Source: an uncultured Holophagaceae bacterium (GTDB taxonomy: Bacteria > Acidobacteriota > Holophagae > Holophagales > Holophagaceae). From it: 40,322 nucleotides of DNA. A program made the translations under genes and the position numbers. Positions 1 through 8,966 of the stretch are shown here, piece by piece (within the stretch, counting starts at the first letter, position 1; each line of letters starts with the position of its first letter). The notes beneath the pieces were generated by a model. It was not told where the DNA came from. It ran no database searches and worked only from the letters and a program-made list of their open reading frames with translations. The DNA lies in assembly GCA_903927605.1 (NCBI GenBank), contig CAIYNT010000309.1:1-40322 (forward strand). Direction: 5' to 3'.

Positions 1-1134
1 GGCGAGAACGATCACGCCCATGAACAGGATGAGCACAGGGCCGATGAGGCTGGTGACGGCGGTGGTGGCCTTCTCCACTTCCTGATCGAAGAAATCGGCC
101 ACGTGATCGAGCATCTCGGGTAGCGCACTGCTTTGCTCACCCACGCGGACCATCTCCACGGCCAGGGGGTCCAGGACCTTCGCCTGCTCCAACGCAAGGT
201 TCAGGCTGCTGCCGGCTCGTACCTTCTCGGTGATGGTGCGCAGGCCCGCCTTCATCCGTTCGCTGGGGCTGGTGCGCTGCACCACCTCGAGGGCCTGCAC
301 CACCGGCAGACCGCCGGAGAGCAGCACGCCGAGGGTCCGGCAGAAGACGCTGGAATGGTACATACGGTAGAGGGTGCCGACCTTGGGAACCAGCAACAGC
401 ATCCGCTCGGCCATCTTCCGCCCGGCTTCGGAGGAGGCCATCCACCGGATCAGGATGACCAGTCCGATGGCGCCGATGCCCTGGAGCCAGAGAGTGGAGC
501 TGATGACCTTGCCCGCGCCCAGGAGCATCCGGGTGAAGAAGGGCATCTCGATGTCGCCGCCGGCATAGAACTCTGCGAAACGGGGCAGCACCACGTTGAA
601 GATCACGCCCAGGGCCAGGATCAGCACCAGCACCAGGAAGGCCGGGTAGAACAGGGCTTCGATGATGCGGCGGCGGCTGGTCTGCGCGAACTTCTGAAAG
701 GAGAGCCATCGCGCCAGTACTTCGGGCAGGGTGCCGCTGCGCTCGCCCGCGACTACGTTGCTGCGGTAGATGGGAGGGAAGGAGCCAGCCTGTTCCATGG
801 CCTCGGAAAAAGACATGCCCTCGCGCACCAGTTCCACCACCTGGGTGAGGCTGCGCCGCAGCTGGGGATCCTTGCCGTGGCCCACGAGCAGCTCCAGGGA
901 CTGCAAGAGGGGAATGCCCGCTTTCAGCAGGGCCAGCAGCTCCTGGTTGAACAGCACGAGCGATTCGGTCTTCAGCTGCGCTCGGCTCCGGAAGGCCGTA
1001 TCCAGGCGCGTGACCTCGAGGGGGAAACCCCCTTCGGCGAGGACCCGGGCGCGGAGAGCCTCGGCATTGTCCGCCTCGAACTCGCGTACCAGCACTTCGC
1101 CGTTGGCATGGGTGAGTCGGACCGTGAATCGCAT
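1..1134 (-). CDS. Type IV pilus / type II secretion inner-membrane platform protein (PilC/GspF family), 3' end outside window
   Basis: Reading the minus strand from the ATG at 1134 gives 378 uninterrupted residues running off the left edge, so the C-terminus (probably about 20-30 residues) is missing. Proteins of this family form the cytoplasmic-membrane platform that couples the assembly ATPase to pilin or pseudopilin polymerisation. Two T2SF-type repeats are visible: the first begins near residue 57 (LLALLKAGIPLLQSLELL), followed by a hydrophobic span near 160-185 (FLVLVLILALGVIF); the second begins with CRTLGVLLSGGLPVVQALEV, and the visible end (LIGPVLILFMGVIVLA) is the last membrane span. 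The start follows a weak GAAGG. It is divergent from the outer-membrane protein gene at 1204. PilC and GspF cannot be told apart without the neighbouring ATPase and pilin genes. The open frame on the opposite strand here is an artefact of high GC. Confidence 0.93.
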   Translation of the reverse strand, partial: MRFTVRLTHANGEVLVREFEADNAEALRARVLAEGGFPLEVTRLDTAFRSRAQLKTESLVLFNQELLALLKAGIPLLQSLELLVGHGKDPQLRRSLTQVVELVREGMSFSEAMEQAGSFPPIYRSNVVAGERSGTLPEVLARWLSFQKFAQTSRRRIIEALFYPAFLVLVLILALGVIFNVVLPRFAEFYAGGDIEMPFFTRMLLGAGKVISSTLWLQGIGAIGLVILIRWMASSEAGRKMAERMLLLVPKVGTLYRMYHSSVFCRTLGVLLSGGLPVVQALEVVQRTSPSERMKAGLRTITEKVRAGSSLNLALEQAKVLDPLAVEMVRVGEQSSALPEMLDHVADFFDQEVEKATTAVTSLIGPVLILFMGVIVLA

Positions 1135-1203
1135 AGGCCTTCGAGGATACCGGAGAACCCAGGCCCGGGTCGGCGCGGTAGGCTTCAGGGATCCGGAGGC
1201 TCC

Positions 1204-3690
1204 TTGCCGCGATCGTCTCTATTCCTGATGCCGACCCTCAGTGTGATCCTGGCAGCCCAGGTGCCGCCAGCGCCGTTGCGGGTGGGCGAGGCACAGCCCG
1301 TAGATCTGGACTTGAGCGGTGCGGATCCGGCAGGGTTGATCCCCCGGGATAACCGGGATGCGACCCAGGTGGAGGTGGCTCGCCAGCGGTGGACCCCCCT
1401 GGTGGGACTCGTCAGGGAGGCCCCCTCGGTCCGCATCCGTCTGCCCCTCGGCGAAGCCCGGATTCCACTTCTCCTGGCGGCCTCCCAGGCTCTGAAGGCC
1501 CAGTCCCCGGGCCAGCGCCTCTATGTGGCCTACGATGCCAAGGCCGCCCCCATCCTGGACGAGGCCGCCTGGGGCGCGGTGGATGGCGGGGCCCTGGTAC
1601 CCGCCGAGCTGAACCTCGATCCCGTAGCCTGGAGGGATCAGTTGGCCCGGGCCCAGGAGACCTTCCCGGGGCGCCCCTGGACCCTGTGGCTGCCAAAGGA
1701 GCCAGGAGCACAGGCCTCCATGCTGCTGGGCGATGGGGGCCGGCTAGTGGTGCCCCCGGGGGGGCCGTCGGCCCAACTCGCGGCACTGATTCCGTCCGGA
1801 TTCGTGGAAGTCGAAGGTGGGGTGGGCGATCTCACCTTGCGCAACCGGGCGGGCGTGTCCCGGCGGTGGACCTTTATGGAAGGGACCTGGGTTGCAGCCC
1901 CCCTGCCCAAGGAACGGAATGAAGTCGTCGTCACGGCCGCCGATACCTATGACGTGGGGGCACTGTTGGCCAAAGTCCGCGCTGCCCAGCTCCGGGCGCG
2001 GGCGCTGGTCCGGACCCTCCAGGCCAAGGCGGATCTCGACCTGCACCTCCAGGGGGACCGGGGCCCCGGCGGCGATCTCGGGTTCACCTTCAGCTATTTC
2101 GAGCAGGCGGGCGACTGGCCTGAACTGCTGCAGAAGGAAGTGCGATTCAACGGCGTGAAGGCCAAGCTCGATGGCGAGGTACAGCTGCCCCTCATTGAAA
2201 GCCGCCAGTCCGTGGCCCTGCCCGTGGCCCTCAGCCTGGCTGAGAAGTACCGCTACTGGGACGGAGGCTCTGCGGGGCCTGGGCGGCGGCTGCTGCGCTT
2301 TGAGCCCGTTAGCCCCGACCCCCTGGCCTACACCGGAGAACTCGAGGTGGAGGAAGCCACGGGACGGATCCTCATCGAACGGCGCGAGCGGACGGACCTG
2401 CCGGGCACCGTCAAGAGCGAGCGCGAGATCCTCACCTATGGCGAGGTGGCGACCGGTGTCTGGAGGCCCGTCGCGGTGAGGACCTTCGAGCGCTGGGTGA
2501 GCACGGGTGGTGTCGTGCAGGTGCAGCGGCGCTTCACCTACCGGGACTTCAGCCTCAACAGTGATCACTTCATGGTGGATCGGGATGCGGCCCGGGCCTC
2601 ATCGTCCACGATGCTCAAGGTGACGCCGGAAGGTGCCCGCTACTTCACGCGCCAGGGGGACGGTTCCCGGAAGATTGAGGAGAAGCCTAAGAGCAGTGGC
2701 CGGGCGCTGGCGGGCGTGGTGCTGGTGGATCCCGGCTTGACGCCGCCGGTGGCTGCGTTTCCGGGCTTTGTCTACTTCGATTACAACGCCTTCGGCAAAG
2801 GTATCCAGGTGAACGCACTCACGGCTGGAGTATTCAACACCGCCAGCGTGGCCATCCCCCGGGGGCTGGGTAGCCTGGATGTCAGCGCCAATGCTACGGC
2901 CCTGCTGCTGAAGACCACCGAGCGGCCAGTGCTGAATGGAGCCCTCTCCGACAAGGACGGTGTGGGCCATCGCTTCACCAACCTGGGGCTGGGACTGGGC
3001 CAGGACCTGGGTCTCGGCTTCCGCCTGGAGGGCCGGACTGACCTCGAATACGACGACTACAGCGAGGGTGAAACGCAGTACCGTACTCCAGGTTTTCTGC
3101 TGCCGCCCTCGGGCCTCACCCGCATTGGCACCCTACAGGGCTCCTGGCTCTACCGGGGCTTCCAGGTGCGGGGCTTCTACGGCTGGGGGAAGCGCCCGGA
3201 TGGTACCTACGGCACGGTCTCGGACCCCCAATCGGTGCCCGAGGGCGGCGACTTCCGACGCTGGGGTGGGAATCTCGGCCTGGATCGCGAGGTGAAGCCG
3301 GGTCTCTGGTTCCACAGCGAAGCCGGGTGGGTGGGAGGCCATGCCTTCGACCGGTTCAATGCCCTGGACGTGGGGAGCATGGGCTCGGCGGTCCACATCG
3401 CTGGCATCCGCTCCAACGCGATCACAGCTGACCAGGTAGCCTACGCGAAGACCAGCCTCGCCATTCCCACGGGGCCGAGTCTCCGGCTTACGATCAGCCT
3501 CGAACATGCGGAGGTCCATAGCCTGGACGACGGGAAAACCTACGGCGTGAGCGGCGTGGGCTTCACAGGCGATTTGCCCGGCTTCTGGTGGTTCACCGCC
3601 GTACGAGTGGACCTGGGCGTGGGGCTGCAAAGCGACATCGCCGGCGTCAAGGCGGCGACTGGATATGTCGCCCTCTTGAGGGTGTTCTAG
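1204..3690 (+). CDS. Predicted outer-membrane protein: LolA-like middle region followed by a C-terminal beta-barrel
   Basis: About 828 residues; the specific family is not recognised. The start is uncertain. A TTG at 1204 preceded by GGAGG at 1195-1199 gives a basic, hydrophobic signal peptide (LPRSSLFLMPTLSVILAAQ), whereas the ATG at 1228 has no ribosome binding site and no charged n-region, so TTG is preferred. Roughly residues 240-480 resemble outer-membrane lipoprotein-sorting folds, with beta-rich text such as KSEREILTYGEVATGVWRP and RRFTYRDFSL. The last ~300 residues alternate polar and aromatic strands (GFRLEGRTDLEYDDY, FQVRGFYGWGKRP) and end in LLRVF, the C-terminal Phe used by the Bam machinery. 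A role in the outer membrane is inferred; the substrate is unknown. A degraded copy of the last residues lies 300 bases downstream. Confidence 0.8.
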   Translation: MPRSSLFLMPTLSVILAAQVPPAPLRVGEAQPVDLDLSGADPAGLIPRDNRDATQVEVARQRWTPLVGLVREAPSVRIRLPLGEARIPLLLAASQALKAQSPGQRLYVAYDAKAAPILDEAAWGAVDGGALVPAELNLDPVAWRDQLARAQETFPGRPWTLWLPKEPGAQASMLLGDGGRLVVPPGGPSAQLAALIPSGFVEVEGGVGDLTLRNRAGVSRRWTFMEGTWVAAPLPKERNEVVVTAADTYDVGALLAKVRAAQLRARALVRTLQAKADLDLHLQGDRGPGGDLGFTFSYFEQAGDWPELLQKEVRFNGVKAKLDGEVQLPLIESRQSVALPVALSLAEKYRYWDGGSAGPGRRLLRFEPVSPDPLAYTGELEVEEATGRILIERRERTDLPGTVKSEREILTYGEVATGVWRPVAVRTFERWVSTGGVVQVQRRFTYRDFSLNSDHFMVDRDAARASSSTMLKVTPEGARYFTRQGDGSRKIEEKPKSSGRALAGVVLVDPGLTPPVAAFPGFVYFDYNAFGKGIQVNALTAGVFNTASVAIPRGLGSLDVSANATALLLKTTERPVLNGALSDKDGVGHRFTNLGLGLGQDLGLGFRLEGRTDLEYDDYSEGETQYRTPGFLLPPSGLTRIGTLQGSWLYRGFQVRGFYGWGKRPDGTYGTVSDPQSVPEGGDFRRWGGNLGLDREVKPGLWFHSEAGWVGGHAFDRFNALDVGSMGSAVHIAGIRSNAITADQVAYAKTSLAIPTGPSLRLTISLEHAEVHSLDDGKTYGVSGVGFTGDLPGFWWFTAVRVDLGVGLQSDIAGVKAATGYVALLRVF

Positions 3691-3891
3691 TGGTGCCCGC
3701 ACGAAATACGCGGATCATTCAGATGCTGGCGGGCACCACGCGGCAGGGGTCAGGGGGCACGGCAGCGCCCCCTGAGGGGTGACAGCCCACACATGCACTG
3801 CATGTGCGGGCGCCAGAGGGGCTTTGCCCCGATGGAAGTGTGCCTCGCCAGCGCTGTACTTTGATCCAGGCTTTTTCAGGCGAGGCACACT
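3691..3891. repeat. Cluster of palindromes downstream of the outer-membrane protein gene
   Basis: This gene-free stretch starts one base after the stop codon of the upstream gene. It holds a perfect 10-bp inverted repeat (3691-3700 with 3729-3738), a hairpin of 9 bp counting the outer T-A pair (3750-3758 with 3767-3775; core CAGGGGGC/GCCCCCTG), a palindrome around CACATGCA/TGCATGTG (about 3788-3806), a GGGGC-TTT-GCCCC hairpin (3818-3830) and a perfect 13-bp inverted repeat (3837-3849 with 3879-3891). None is followed by a clear T run, so a simple intrinsic terminator is not obvious. It looks like several REP-type elements nested together, possibly also ending transcription of the upstream gene. 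No coding potential was recognised. Confidence 0.6.
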
Positions 3892-3898
3892 AGTAGCT

Positions 3899-3997
3899 GG
3901 GTGGACCTGGATCTGATCGGTGGAGGTCTCGCGTATCGCCTCAGGCGATACCGAGAGGTGCGTCAACGGTTACGTGACCCTGCTCAGGGTGTTCTGA
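3899..3997 (+). pseudogene. Decayed copy of the C-terminal end of the upstream outer-membrane barrel gene
   Basis: Codons 3965-3997 read N-GYVTLLRVF-stop, against GYVALLRVF-stop at the end of the intact gene (3661-3690). The 30 aligned bases are 21/30 identical, with most differences at third codon positions, the mark of a once-translated paralogue. About 65 bases further up, VDLDLIGGGL resembles VDLGVGLQ of the intact gene but lies in another frame, implying a frameshift between the two pieces. No start codon or ribosome binding site goes with it. The rest of the presumed paralogue is gone, replaced by the palindromes at 3691-3891. Confidence 0.55.
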
Positions 3998-4122
3998 CGC
4001 GGGTCTCCGCTGGATGAAGTATCATGGTTGGGAGTCTTCCCCAAGCCTGCGCGATTCATGTTGGTCATTGAGCTGTGCCACTGGCTCAGGGGGTTGCTCC
4101 TGATCCAGGGGGTTGGTTGGAG

Positions 4123-6093
4123 ATGCTCGATGTGGCATTGGTTCTCATAGCTGCCTGTAGCTGGATCGGTGCCGCCCTCCTGTCTGTCAGCTCCCGTCTC
4201 GAGGAGCGGTGGAGTCGCTGGCTAGGGATCTTGGGGGCCGTTCTTGCCTCCATCGGTGCGTTGCATGTGCTGGTGTGCGGAGCCAGCTCGCAGCTCGATT
4301 TCCCGTTCTGGCGCGGTGCGGCCCGTCTCGAAGTGGACACCTTGTCGGCAGCGTTCCTACTTCCCACGCAGCTGGTGGCGGGCTTGGGTGTGGCGTACGG
4401 GAAAGAGTACTGGCCTCTGAATCGACTCAAGGGCGCGGGTCGCTCGCTCCGGTTCCACTACGGCGTGCTGGTGGCGGCGATGACCTGCCTCTTGGTATCT
4501 CGCCACGGTCTGCTGTTCCTCTTGGCCTGGGAGCTCATGGCCGTCTCGGCCTTCTTCCTGATCGGAACGGAGCATGAGAACTCCGAGGTCCGCCGGGCCA
4601 GCTGGGTCTACCTGATCTGCACCCACACGGGAACCGCCCTGCTGACCGCCATGGTGATCCTGCTGGCGCACCGCAGCGGAGGCATGCTCTGGCTGCGCCT
4701 TCCGGCCGGGAGCAGTCCGGGGCTCGATGGGTGGATCCTGCTGTTGGCCATGCTGGGATTCGGCTTCAAGGCCGGATTCCTCCCCCTCCACTTCTGGTTG
4801 CCTGTGGCCCATGCCAGTGCGCCCAGCCATGTATCCGCCATCCTCTCCTCCGTGATGCTGAAGATGGGCGTCTACGGAATCCTCAGGATCTCCGGCCTGC
4901 TCCCTTCGATTCCCCCGGGATTCGGCGCCGCCCTCCTGTTCCTGGGCGCCCTCTCGGCGGTCTACGGCGTGGGGAATGCGCTGGCACAGAGGGACTACAA
5001 GCGGCTGCTCGCGTATTCCAGCATCGAGAACCTGGGCATCATCGCCATGGGCGTGGGCCTGGGACTGTCCGGCCGGGTCAACCATGACCCCTGGCTAGTG
5101 GCGCTGGGCTTCGGCGGGGCGATCTTCCATGTCTGGAATCACTCGATCTTCAAGAGCCTCCTCTTCTTCGGTGCGGGGTCCATCCTGCACGGCACCGGGA
5201 CCCGGGACATGGAAGCCCTGGGAGGCCTTGCTTCGCGCATGCCCACAACGGCCCTGTTGATGTTTCCCGGAGTATTGGCGGTGGCGGCCCTGCCGCCTTT
5301 CAACGCGTTCCTCAGCGAGTGGTTCCTCTATCGGGGCGTCTTCGCCTCCCTGTCCCGCGGGTATCCCTGGTCGGCGGCCCTGGCCCTGGTGGCCCTGGCT
5401 TTCACGGGTGGATTGGCGGCGGTGGCCTTTGCGAAGTTCTACGGAATCCTTTTCCTGGGATCAGCGCGCAGTCTTGCCGTGGAGCATGCCCATGATCCGT
5501 CCCGAGCCATGCTGCTGCCCATGGCCATCCTGGCCTGCCTGAGCCTGGGGACCGGGTTGGCGGGGCTGCTGCTGCTGCCCTGCCTCGACCGGATCGTGGC
5601 GGTGATCGCTCCCGGCAGCGCAGCCATGCTGGCCCAGGGTCTGAGGGCGGACATGCGCCTCCTGGTCGGAGCCGAAGTCCTGCTGATGGGGGGTGGACTG
5701 TTGGCCTTCCTCTGGTGGCGCCGTTCCGCCTCTTCGCCGGAGGCCGAAAGCCCCCGTCCTCCGACCTGGGATTGCGGCTATGCGGTGCCAGTGCCCCGGG
5801 CCGAGTACACCGGGTCCTCCTTCTCAGATGCCTGGGCGCCCTTGCAGCCGGGTTTGAAGGTGAGGATCCGCCGGATCACGGCGTCCTTCCCTAAGCCCCC
5901 CGTCTTCCGCTCCGAATTCCGGGATTTGGTCGGCGAGATGTACCTCGGGCCCCGGATGGAGCGGGTCGCCGCACGCCTGTTGCGCTTCCGGGGCCTCCAG
6001 CCCGGCTACCTGTCCATCTACATCCTCTACGTGCTGCTGGCCCTGCTGGCGGCCTTCCTCTGGATGCTGCTGCGGGGGAGGCTGCTGGGATGA
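4123..6093 (+). CDS. Ehr complex: HyfB/NuoL-like proton-translocating antiporter subunit (first copy)
   Basis: About 656 residues, with some 15 membrane spans, of the NuoL/M/N-Mrp antiporter family. These subunits carry protons or sodium ions across the cytoplasmic membrane, driven by electron transfer in the peripheral arm. Family residues are visible: the Glu in LLAWELMAVS (TM5), the Lys in GFGFKAGFLPLHFWLP with nearby His residues (TM7), and DYKRLLAYSSIENLGII (TM8). The C-terminal PTWDCGYAV followed by YTGSSFSDAW is typical of HyfB/HycC and not of true NuoL. The ATG at 4123 is chosen because it puts the first membrane span at the N-terminus; a GTG at 4075 would add 16 residues. It heads the seven-gene operon, and its stop overlaps the next start by 4 bases (ATGA). 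Confidence 0.9.
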   Translation: MLDVALVLIAACSWIGAALLSVSSRLEERWSRWLGILGAVLASIGALHVLVCGASSQLDFPFWRGAARLEVDTLSAAFLLPTQLVAGLGVAYGKEYWPLNRLKGAGRSLRFHYGVLVAAMTCLLVSRHGLLFLLAWELMAVSAFFLIGTEHENSEVRRASWVYLICTHTGTALLTAMVILLAHRSGGMLWLRLPAGSSPGLDGWILLLAMLGFGFKAGFLPLHFWLPVAHASAPSHVSAILSSVMLKMGVYGILRISGLLPSIPPGFGAALLFLGALSAVYGVGNALAQRDYKRLLAYSSIENLGIIAMGVGLGLSGRVNHDPWLVALGFGGAIFHVWNHSIFKSLLFFGAGSILHGTGTRDMEALGGLASRMPTTALLMFPGVLAVAALPPFNAFLSEWFLYRGVFASLSRGYPWSAALALVALAFTGGLAAVAFAKFYGILFLGSARSLAVEHAHDPSRAMLLPMAILACLSLGTGLAGLLLLPCLDRIVAVIAPGSAAMLAQGLRADMRLLVGAEVLLMGGGLLAFLWWRRSASSPEAESPRPPTWDCGYAVPVPRAEYTGSSFSDAWAPLQPGLKVRIRRITASFPKPPVFRSEFRDLVGEMYLGPRMERVAARLLRFRGLQPGYLSIYILYVLLALLAAFLWMLLRGRLLG

Positions 6094-8030
6094 GACTCCA
6101 CCTCCTAGCGATCCTGCTCGTGATGAGCTCGGGTTTCCCGGGGCTCTTTCTGCGGCGTCGGGGCGGGGAGGTGGCCGCCGTTCTGATGGGCCTGGGGGCC
6201 TTGGTCGGCATCACTGCGGCCATCCGGGTGCTGGCGGGAGGTCCCGTGACGACCCTCGAGCTCCCGCCTGCACCCCTGGCAACAGCTGGGCTGCTCACGC
6301 TCGATCCCATCGCCGCCTTCTTCGCCATTCCGGTGTTTCTCCTGCCCGCCTGCGCCGCAACCTACGGCATCGGGTACTGGGATGACCATCAGGAGAATGT
6401 GCGCACCTTGCGTCTGGTGCTCGGCCTGCTGGCGGCCTCCCTGGCCTTTCTGGTCGTCGCCACCCACACGTTGCCCTTCCTGCTCGGGTGGGAAGGGATG
6501 GCCATCACGGCCTTCATTCTGGTGATGACCGAGGATCGTCTGCCCGAGGCCCGGCGGGCGGCCTGGATCTACCTGGTGTGCACCCATACCGGGACGCTGG
6601 CTTTGATCGCCGCCTTTGCGGTTCTTTTTTCCGCCTCGGGGCATTGGGTCCTTTCGGAACTTCCCAAGGGCTTCGCGGCCACGGGCCATGGCAAGGTGTT
6701 CTTTGTCCTCTGCCTCTTCGGCTTCGGGTTCAAGGCCGGGGTTATGCCCCTCCATCTCTGGCTTCCGCCCACCCATGCGGCCACGCCCAGCCATGTTTCC
6801 TCCGTGATGTCCGGCGTGCTGATCAAGATGGGAATCCTGGGGCTGGTCCGCCTGCTGTCCTGGATCCCGGATCCGCCGTTCTGGTGGGGCGCCGTACTCA
6901 TGGCGCTTGGGGCGCTCTCGGGCATTCTCGGGGTGGCCTTCGCCCTCGGCCAGCACGACCTCAAGCGCCTGTTGGCCTACCACTCCATTGAAAACATCGG
7001 GATCATCCTGCTGGGCCTGGGTCTCGGCACCCTCGGCAAGAGCACCGGGCATCCAGTGGTACAGGTCTTGGGGTTCGCCGGAGCCTTGCTGCATGTGCTC
7101 AACCACAGCCTCTTCAAGGGGCTGCTCTTCCTCGCGGGCGGATCAGTGGTCCATGCGGTAGGCACCCGGAATCTGGAGCAGATGGGTGGGCTGGGGCGAC
7201 GGATGCCCTGGACCTCCGCGGCGTTCCTGGTGGGTTCCTGGGCCATCTCGGGACTGCCACCCCTCAACGGATTCGTGAGCGAGTGGTTCATCTACGTCGG
7301 CTCTTTCCGGGCCCTGGGGTACTTCCGGTGGCCCTGGTCCCTGGTGGTTCTGACGGCGCTCGCCCTCATCGGAGCGCTTGCCGCAGCGTGCTTCGCCAAG
7401 GCCTATGGCACGGTGTTCCAGGGGTCCCCCCGCACGGAAGCAGCCGAAGCGGCTCACGAATCGCCGCGCAGCATGCTGGCGCCCATGGGCATCCTGGCCG
7501 CGGCCTGCGCTCTCATCGGCCTGGCACCGATGCTGATGGCGCCTGCCCTCGATCGTGTGGTGGCCGTCCTGGGAGAGGGCACTGGCGCGCATCAGCTAGC
7601 CCATCTCGTCAGCCTGCCCAGCCTAAGCATCCTGGCCCTGGTGCTGCTGGTACTGGTGGTTCTGCTGTGGCGATGGCTCAGGCCTATGGCATCAGAAGGT
7701 ACCCTGCCCACCTGGGATTGTGGGTATGCCGTTTCGAACACCCGCATGCAGTACACGGCCTCTTCCTTCGCGGATGGCCTGGTCGGGGGCATGCGATGGG
7801 CTCTCTGGCCCAAGTCTCACGGCGGGAAGGTCACGGGAAGCTTCCCCATCGATCGGCCTTTCGAAAGCCACGTGCCGGATCCGATTCTGGACCGCTTGGC
7901 TGATCCGGCCTTTCGGTTCCTTGCGGCGGGGGCCACTCTGTTGCGGTTTCTCCAGAGCGGACAGCTCCACATCTATCTCCTCTATGTCCTGCTTGCCCTG
8001 CTCACGCTCCTGATCTGGATGGTGGCCTGA
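6090..8030 (+). CDS. Ehr complex: HyfB/NuoL-like proton-translocating antiporter subunit (second copy)
   Basis: 646 residues, a paralogue of the preceding gene and collinear with it throughout. It has the TM5 Glu (LLGWEGMAITAF), the same R-R-A-x-W-x-YLVCTHTGT stretch, the TM7 Lys (GFGFKAGVMPLHLWLP), DLKRLLAYHSIENIGII, and the HyfB-type C-terminus PTWDCGYAV with YTASSFADG. Both copies keep the ion-pathway residues, so both look functional. The start ATG overlaps the stop of the first copy (ATGA), giving translational coupling and probably equal stoichiometry. E. coli hydrogenase-4 has HyfB and a shorter HyfD at comparable positions; here the second subunit is also full HyfB length with the same tail. 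The ordering relative to the quinone-channel subunit is inferred. Confidence 0.9.
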   Translation: MRLHLLAILLVMSSGFPGLFLRRRGGEVAAVLMGLGALVGITAAIRVLAGGPVTTLELPPAPLATAGLLTLDPIAAFFAIPVFLLPACAATYGIGYWDDHQENVRTLRLVLGLLAASLAFLVVATHTLPFLLGWEGMAITAFILVMTEDRLPEARRAAWIYLVCTHTGTLALIAAFAVLFSASGHWVLSELPKGFAATGHGKVFFVLCLFGFGFKAGVMPLHLWLPPTHAATPSHVSSVMSGVLIKMGILGLVRLLSWIPDPPFWWGAVLMALGALSGILGVAFALGQHDLKRLLAYHSIENIGIILLGLGLGTLGKSTGHPVVQVLGFAGALLHVLNHSLFKGLLFLAGGSVVHAVGTRNLEQMGGLGRRMPWTSAAFLVGSWAISGLPPLNGFVSEWFIYVGSFRALGYFRWPWSLVVLTALALIGALAAACFAKAYGTVFQGSPRTEAAEAAHESPRSMLAPMGILAAACALIGLAPMLMAPALDRVVAVLGEGTGAHQLAHLVSLPSLSILALVLLVLVVLLWRWLRPMASEGTLPTWDCGYAVSNTRMQYTASSFADGLVGGMRWALWPKSHGGKVTGSFPIDRPFESHVPDPILDRLADPAFRFLAAGATLLRFLQSGQLHIYLLYVLLALLTLLIWMVA

Positions 8031-8031
8031 G

Positions 8032-8958
8032 ATGTCCCAGTCATCGCTTCTCGTTTCAATCCAGTGGGCGCTGCATCTGCTCACGCTCCTGTTGCTCCCT
8101 CCCCTGATTCCAGGGCTGATCAACAAGGTGAAAGCTGTCATGGCCGGGCGGAACGGACCCCCCGTGCTGCAGCTCTATTACGATCTGGGCAAGTTGGCCC
8201 ACAAGCGGGCGGTGTTCAGCCGGACGACCACCTGGGTATTCCTGGCGGGCCCCATCGGCACCGTGGCCGCGGGACTGGTCGCAGGGCTCCTGCTGCCCTT
8301 TGGCCAGACGGGGACACCGTTGTCATTCGAGGGGGACGTGATTCTGTTCGCCTACCTGTTCGGATTGGCGCGCTTCCTCACGGTGCTGTCCGCCCTGGAT
8401 ACGGGCTCGAGCTTCGAGGGCATGGGCGCGGCCCGGGAGGTCGCCTTCTCGGCTCTAGCGGAACCCGCCCTCTTCCTGGGTTTCGCGGCTCTGGCGAAGG
8501 CGTCCTCCAGCCTCTCGCTCTCCACCATGCTCGTGGGCTCCGGGCTGGGGTCAGGCCGCATTGCCGGACCCCTCATCCTGGTGCTGGTCGGCTGGGCCAT
8601 CGTGTTCCTGGCCGAGAACGCCCGGATTCCGGTGGATGATCCCAACACCCATCTGGAACTCACCATGATCCATGAGGTCATGGTGCTGGATCACTCGGGT
8701 CGGCCCCTGGCGCTGGTGTTGTACGGCGCGAGCCTGAAGCTCCTGGTGCTCGGCGCCATGCTCCTGGATCCCCTTCTGCCCCGCGCACCACAGGCCTGGC
8801 AGAACTGGCTCGTCTTCTATGCGGGCCTGGGCGCGCTCGCAGTGGCGGTGGGGCTCGTGGAAAGCATGACGGCGAGGTTCCGCATGACCAAGGTCCCCCA
8901 GTTCCTCATTGCCGGAATTCTGGCCTCGGCCTTTGCCTTCCTGCTGCTGTTGGTCTAG
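8032..8958 (+). CDS. Ehr complex: HyfC/HycD/NuoH-like membrane subunit
   Basis: 308 residues with about eight membrane spans, related to complex I subunit NuoH and to formate hydrogenlyase subunit 4. It joins the peripheral electron-transfer arm to the membrane arm. Visible family signatures are GRNGPPVLQLYYDLGKL in the first cytoplasmic loop, ALDTGSSFEGMGAAREV in the acidic central loop, and AENARIPVDDPNTHLELTM, whose Asp/Glu cluster corresponds to the E-channel of complex I. The start lies one base after the stop of the preceding gene, within the same operon. All the acidic residues expected for coupling appear to be present, in contrast to the lost metal ligands of the large subunit. Confidence 0.9.
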   Translation: MSQSSLLVSIQWALHLLTLLLLPPLIPGLINKVKAVMAGRNGPPVLQLYYDLGKLAHKRAVFSRTTTWVFLAGPIGTVAAGLVAGLLLPFGQTGTPLSFEGDVILFAYLFGLARFLTVLSALDTGSSFEGMGAAREVAFSALAEPALFLGFAALAKASSSLSLSTMLVGSGLGSGRIAGPLILVLVGWAIVFLAENARIPVDDPNTHLELTMIHEVMVLDHSGRPLALVLYGASLKLLVLGAMLLDPLLPRAPQAWQNWLVFYAGLGALAVAVGLVESMTARFRMTKVPQFLIAGILASAFAFLLLLV

Positions 8959-8966
8959 GAGTCGCT

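Noticed and set aside
133..1200. Plus-strand open frame continuing upstream of the outer-membrane protein for about 1,070 bases
   Set aside because: It is antisense to the partial PilC/GspF gene, whose translation matches the family along its whole length; the open frame is a high-GC shadow.
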